Position numbers and translations under genes: made by a program. From Rhodospirillum rubrum ATCC 11170 (GTDB taxonomy: Bacteria; Pseudomonadota; Alphaproteobacteria; Rhodospirillales; Rhodospirillaceae): DNA of 64,000 bases. Below are positions 61,996 through 64,000 of the stretch, piece after piece (the first letter of the stretch is position 1; every line of letters starts with the position of its first letter). The notes beneath the pieces are model-generated. The model was not told the origin of the DNA. It did no database searches and worked only from the letters and a program-made list of their open reading frames with translations. The stretch covers positions 1,101,001 to 1,165,000 of the forward strand of contig NC_007643.1 of assembly GCF_000013085.1 (NCBI RefSeq), given 5' to 3'.

Positions 61996-62294
61996 GCCGT
62001 TCCCTCGTCCCGGAACGGATCCTCATCAAGCAGGGAGGCCAGTTCCGCGAGAGACCGGGCCTCGTCGCTTTCGCGATCGCGGGCGCGCTCGGCGACGGCA
62101 AGGGATTGCTGGTGGGCCTCTGCCAGAAAGTCCCCGCGTTGCCGCTCGGCGACATAGGCGCGCATGAAGTCGCGCAGAACCTGCGAGGCTGACTTGTCTT
62201 CCGCTGCCGTGGCCCGTGTGAAGGCGCTTTTCAGGGCGGGATCAAGGCGGAAGTTGAATGACCCCTCCTTCGGATTTTGGGTGGTGTGCGGCAT
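61992..62294 (-). CDS. Ribbon-helix-helix-type antitoxin partner of the MazF-like toxin
   Basis: 100 residues from ATG 62294. The N-terminal part SFNFRLDPALKSAFTRATAAEDKSASQVLRDFMRAYV is a ribbon-helix-helix DNA-binding pattern. The C-terminal region is acidic and probably wraps the toxin (ELASLLDEDPFRDEG). The start is set by this domain; upstream sequence is AT-rich promoter DNA. Confidence 0.88.
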   Translation of the reverse strand: MPHTTQNPKEGSFNFRLDPALKSAFTRATAAEDKSASQVLRDFMRAYVAERQRGDFLAEAHQQSLAVAERARDRESDEARSLAELASLLDEDPFRDEGTA

Positions 62295-62320
62295 CGCGAA
62301 CCTCTGTGATGCATTGTATC

Positions 62321-62336
62321 TACATAATGTAATTAC
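62321..62336. promoter_or_regulatory. Palindromic operator candidate for the toxin-antitoxin pair
   Basis: TACATAATGTA (62321-62331) overlaps a second palindrome GTAATTAC (62329-62336), 27 bases before the antitoxin ATG. Autoregulation is expected for such pairs. Confidence 0.45.
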
Positions 62337-62652
62337 GGAATTGAGTGAGGGCAAGGTCACCGGATGCGGGGGCGCTCTCCGGCTGCGGCGAGCCCGAGGG
62401 TAATACGGGGCACTGCCCTGAGGGGGCATTGATCCGATGGCCGGCGGGGGGCTTTGTCTTGGCAAGAGGCGATGTCTCTTGCGAATTTATCTAAAAAATA
62501 GGCACATCCTCAATTGCAGCCTAAAAAATAAGCTTACTCCGATTCTTGTCCGCGTGGCTACATCCTAACACGCTGATAAAAAAGCGGAAAATCCGTCGCC
62601 TGTTCTGGCATGGATGATGCATTCGTCAATAGTTGATAATTTCAACAGATGA
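62337..62652. other. Intergenic region before the MarR-type gene, with a direct repeat and an operator-like palindrome
   Basis: CTAAAAAATAGGC (62491-62503) and CTAAAAAATAAGC (62521-62533) lie 30 bases apart, about three helical turns. GTTGA-TAATT-TCAAC (62632-62646) is a MarR-operator-like palindrome that ends six bases before the ATG at 62653. No other gene is seen. Confidence 0.55.
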
Positions 62653-63162
62653 ATGTGGCCCCCTTTCATGGCTCTGCCGACCGCCGTCATCCCCCGTCCC
62701 ATTCCCATCGACTATGTGACCTTTCGCCTCGACGTGATCGTCAGTCTGGCCAAGGGCGACGCCTCGGCGGTTTATGAACAGGCCTGTGGCCTTAGCATTC
62801 GCGATCTGCGCTTCCTGCGCATCGCCGCCTTCGATCCCGGTTTGCCCCAGGGGCGGCTGGTCGCCGAAAGCTATGTCGAAAAGACCCTGGTCTCGAAAAC
62901 CATCAGCGATCTGGTGCGTCGCGGCCTGCTGCGCCGCGAGATCGATAGCCAGGACGCCCGCCGGGTGCGGCTGTTCGTCACCGCCGCCGGTCAGGCCGGC
63001 GTCGACGCCTGCGAGATCCTGGGGCGCCGGCTTGAAGCCGAATTGATGGCCGGCATCGGCGCCGAGGAGCGGCTGATCTTCGATCGCTGCATCGACACCA
63101 TGATGACCAATGTCGAGGCGATGGTCGCCCGCCGCCCGCAAGGCGGGGGCGCCAAGCCATGA
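62653..63162 (+). CDS. MarR-family transcriptional regulator
   Basis: 169 residues. A winged helix-turn-helix with SIRDLRFLRIAAFDPG, VEKTLVSKTISDLVRRGLLRREID and the wing DSQDARRVRLFVTAAG, all typical of MarR. The start could be ATG 62653 or ATG 62668; neither has a strong ribosome site. A palindrome directly upstream suggests autoregulation. The transporter gene 96 bases downstream on the same strand may be a target. Confidence 0.9.
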   Translation: MWPPFMALPTAVIPRPIPIDYVTFRLDVIVSLAKGDASAVYEQACGLSIRDLRFLRIAAFDPGLPQGRLVAESYVEKTLVSKTISDLVRRGLLRREIDSQDARRVRLFVTAAGQAGVDACEILGRRLEAELMAGIGAEERLIFDRCIDTMMTNVEAMVARRPQGGGAKP

Positions 63163-63258
63163 CAACGCCCCTGTCGCCGACGGCTTTTCCCCCGTCTCCC
63201 CCGCTTGTCCCCTCGCTTATCCCCTGCTTGTCCCCCCTCGCTGATCAAGGATACTGGC

Positions 63259-64000
63259 ATGTCTCTTAAGCGTATGAGCCGCTGGGCGGCGGCGGTTCTG
63301 GTGGCCTCGGCGGCCGCCTTCACCGCCGCCCCCGCCACCCGGGCCGCCGAAGGACCCAAGGTCTTGCGGATCGTTCCCCAGGCCGATCTGAAGATCCTCG
63401 ATCCGATCTGGACGACCGCCTTCGTCACCCGCAACCACGGCTATATGATTTACGACACGCTGTTTGGCGTCGATGCCGAAGGCGTCATCCATCCCCAAAT
63501 GGTCGATCGCTATGAGGCTTCGGCCGACGCTAAAAGCTTCCGCTTCACCCTGCGCGAGGGGTTGGCCTTCCACGATGGCCAGCCGGTGACCGCCACCGAT
63601 GTTATCGCCTCGCTCAAACGCTGGGGGGCGCGCGACAATCTTGGCCAGAAGATGCTGGCCAGCCTTGAGTCCATCGAGGCGGTCGACGCCAAAACCGTCG
63701 CCATGACCTTCAAGACGCCCTTTGGCATGGTGCTGGACGCGCTGAGCAAGCCGTCCTCGGTTCCGGCCTTCATCATGCCCGCCCGCGTCGCCGCCACGCC
63801 GCCCGACCAGCAGATCACCGATACCACCGGCTCGGGCCCCTATATGTTCGTCAAGGATGAATTCCGTCCGGGCGAACGGGTGGTCTATGCCAAGAACCCG
63901 GCCTATGTGCCGCGCGCCGAACCGCCCTCGGGCACGGCCGGCGGCAAGGTGGTTTACGTCGACCGCGCCGAATGGATCATCCTCAAGGACGCCCAGACCC
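63259..64000 (+). CDS. Peptide/solute ABC transporter substrate-binding protein, family 5 (3' end outside window)
   Basis: 247 codons are visible with no stop. A signal peptide occupies residues 1 to about 30 (basic start, WAAAVLVASAAAFTAAPATRAAEG, cleavage after ARA-type Ala). Then come ADLKILDPIWTTAFVTRNH, the family 5 start, YDTLFGVDAEG, SFRFTLREGLAFHDGQPVTATDVIASLKRW and TGSGPYMFV. It binds a peptide or similar solute in the periplasm for an ABC importer whose other genes should follow. Confidence 0.92.
   Translation, partial: MSLKRMSRWAAAVLVASAAAFTAAPATRAAEGPKVLRIVPQADLKILDPIWTTAFVTRNHGYMIYDTLFGVDAEGVIHPQMVDRYEASADAKSFRFTLREGLAFHDGQPVTATDVIASLKRWGARDNLGQKMLASLESIEAVDAKTVAMTFKTPFGMVLDALSKPSSVPAFIMPARVAATPPDQQITDTTGSGPYMFVKDEFRPGERVVYAKNPAYVPRAEPPSGTAGGKVVYVDRAEWIILKDAQT

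Noticed and set aside
59163-62336. Integrative element using tRNA-Glu as attachment site
   Set aside because: I looked for a copy of the tRNA 3' end downstream and saw none; there is no integrase. Only the weaker hotspot idea is kept.

Overview
The window is high-GC alphaproteobacterial chromosome. It very probably comes from Rhodospirillum rubrum or a near relative. The encapsulated-ferritin protein at 57.7 kb has every residue number reported for the R. rubrum protein (E32, W38, Y39, E62, H65). A BciB-type 8-vinyl reductase indicates a bacteriochlorophyll-making phototroph. Almost all of the window is dense chromosomal coding sequence, often with 4-base stop/start overlaps. One short AT-richer stretch (59.7-62.6 kb) looks accessory.

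Layout. 0-2.4 kb: the end of a glycosyltransferase-associated protein and a GH130 mannoside glycosidase/phosphorylase. 2.4-4.8 kb: a luciferase-like oxidoreductase, hypA, and a small charged DUF6481-type protein. 5.0-10.0 kb: an alcohol-oxidation unit. An aldehyde dehydrogenase and a Zymomonas AdhB-like iron alcohol dehydrogenase diverge from an AcoR-type sigma-54 activator, with a sigma-54 promoter and tandem candidate activator sites between them. 10.1-17.4 kb: surface-polysaccharide genes (DegT aminotransferase, glycosyltransferase-methyltransferase fusion, epimerase-like protein, CgeB-like glycosyltransferase, GT2) with bciB among them. 17.6-24.3 kb: ligA, recN, bamD, rnk and lpxC. 24.8-44.1 kb: a complete division and cell-wall cluster, read on the minus strand from mraZ to ftsZ, with MraZ-type boxes in its promoter. 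44.4-47.1 kb: the RNase P RNA, an AmpD-like amidase, a DjlA-like co-chaperone and an acetyltransferase.

47.1-56.5 kb holds a form II CO-dehydrogenase-like molybdenum hydroxylase locus (coxS-L-M-D-E-F). It ends in a MoeA-like/MocA fusion, and a CoxI-like gene plus a NifU-like scaffold gene diverge from it. The enzyme genes, the MoxR/VWA maturation pair, the XdhC-family proteins and the cytidylyltransferase together form a self-contained set for making and loading a molybdopterin-cytosine-dinucleotide enzyme. Its substrate cannot be read from the sequence. 56.4-57.6 kb: a TyrA-type dehydrogenase preceded by what looks like an unannotated attenuator, a 21-residue leader peptide containing Phe and Tyr-Tyr-Trp followed by a hairpin and T-run. 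57.7-59.1 kb: the encapsulin nanocompartment operon (cargo EncFtn, then shell).

59.1-62.6 kb: tRNA-Glu(CTC), a YefM antitoxin with only a stump of its YoeB toxin, then a roughly 1.9 kb AT-richer segment carrying two unknown genes. That segment is bounded by mirrored copies of a GGGGTC/GACCCC palindrome, like inverted terminal repeats. A MazF-type toxin-antitoxin pair follows. The window closes with a MarR regulator and the start of a peptide-type ABC transporter binding protein.

The observations I think most deserve follow-up are the tyrA leader peptide, the inverted-repeat-bounded cargo segment, the NifU-like partner of the form II cox locus, and the epimerase-like protein without the usual catalytic tyrosine.
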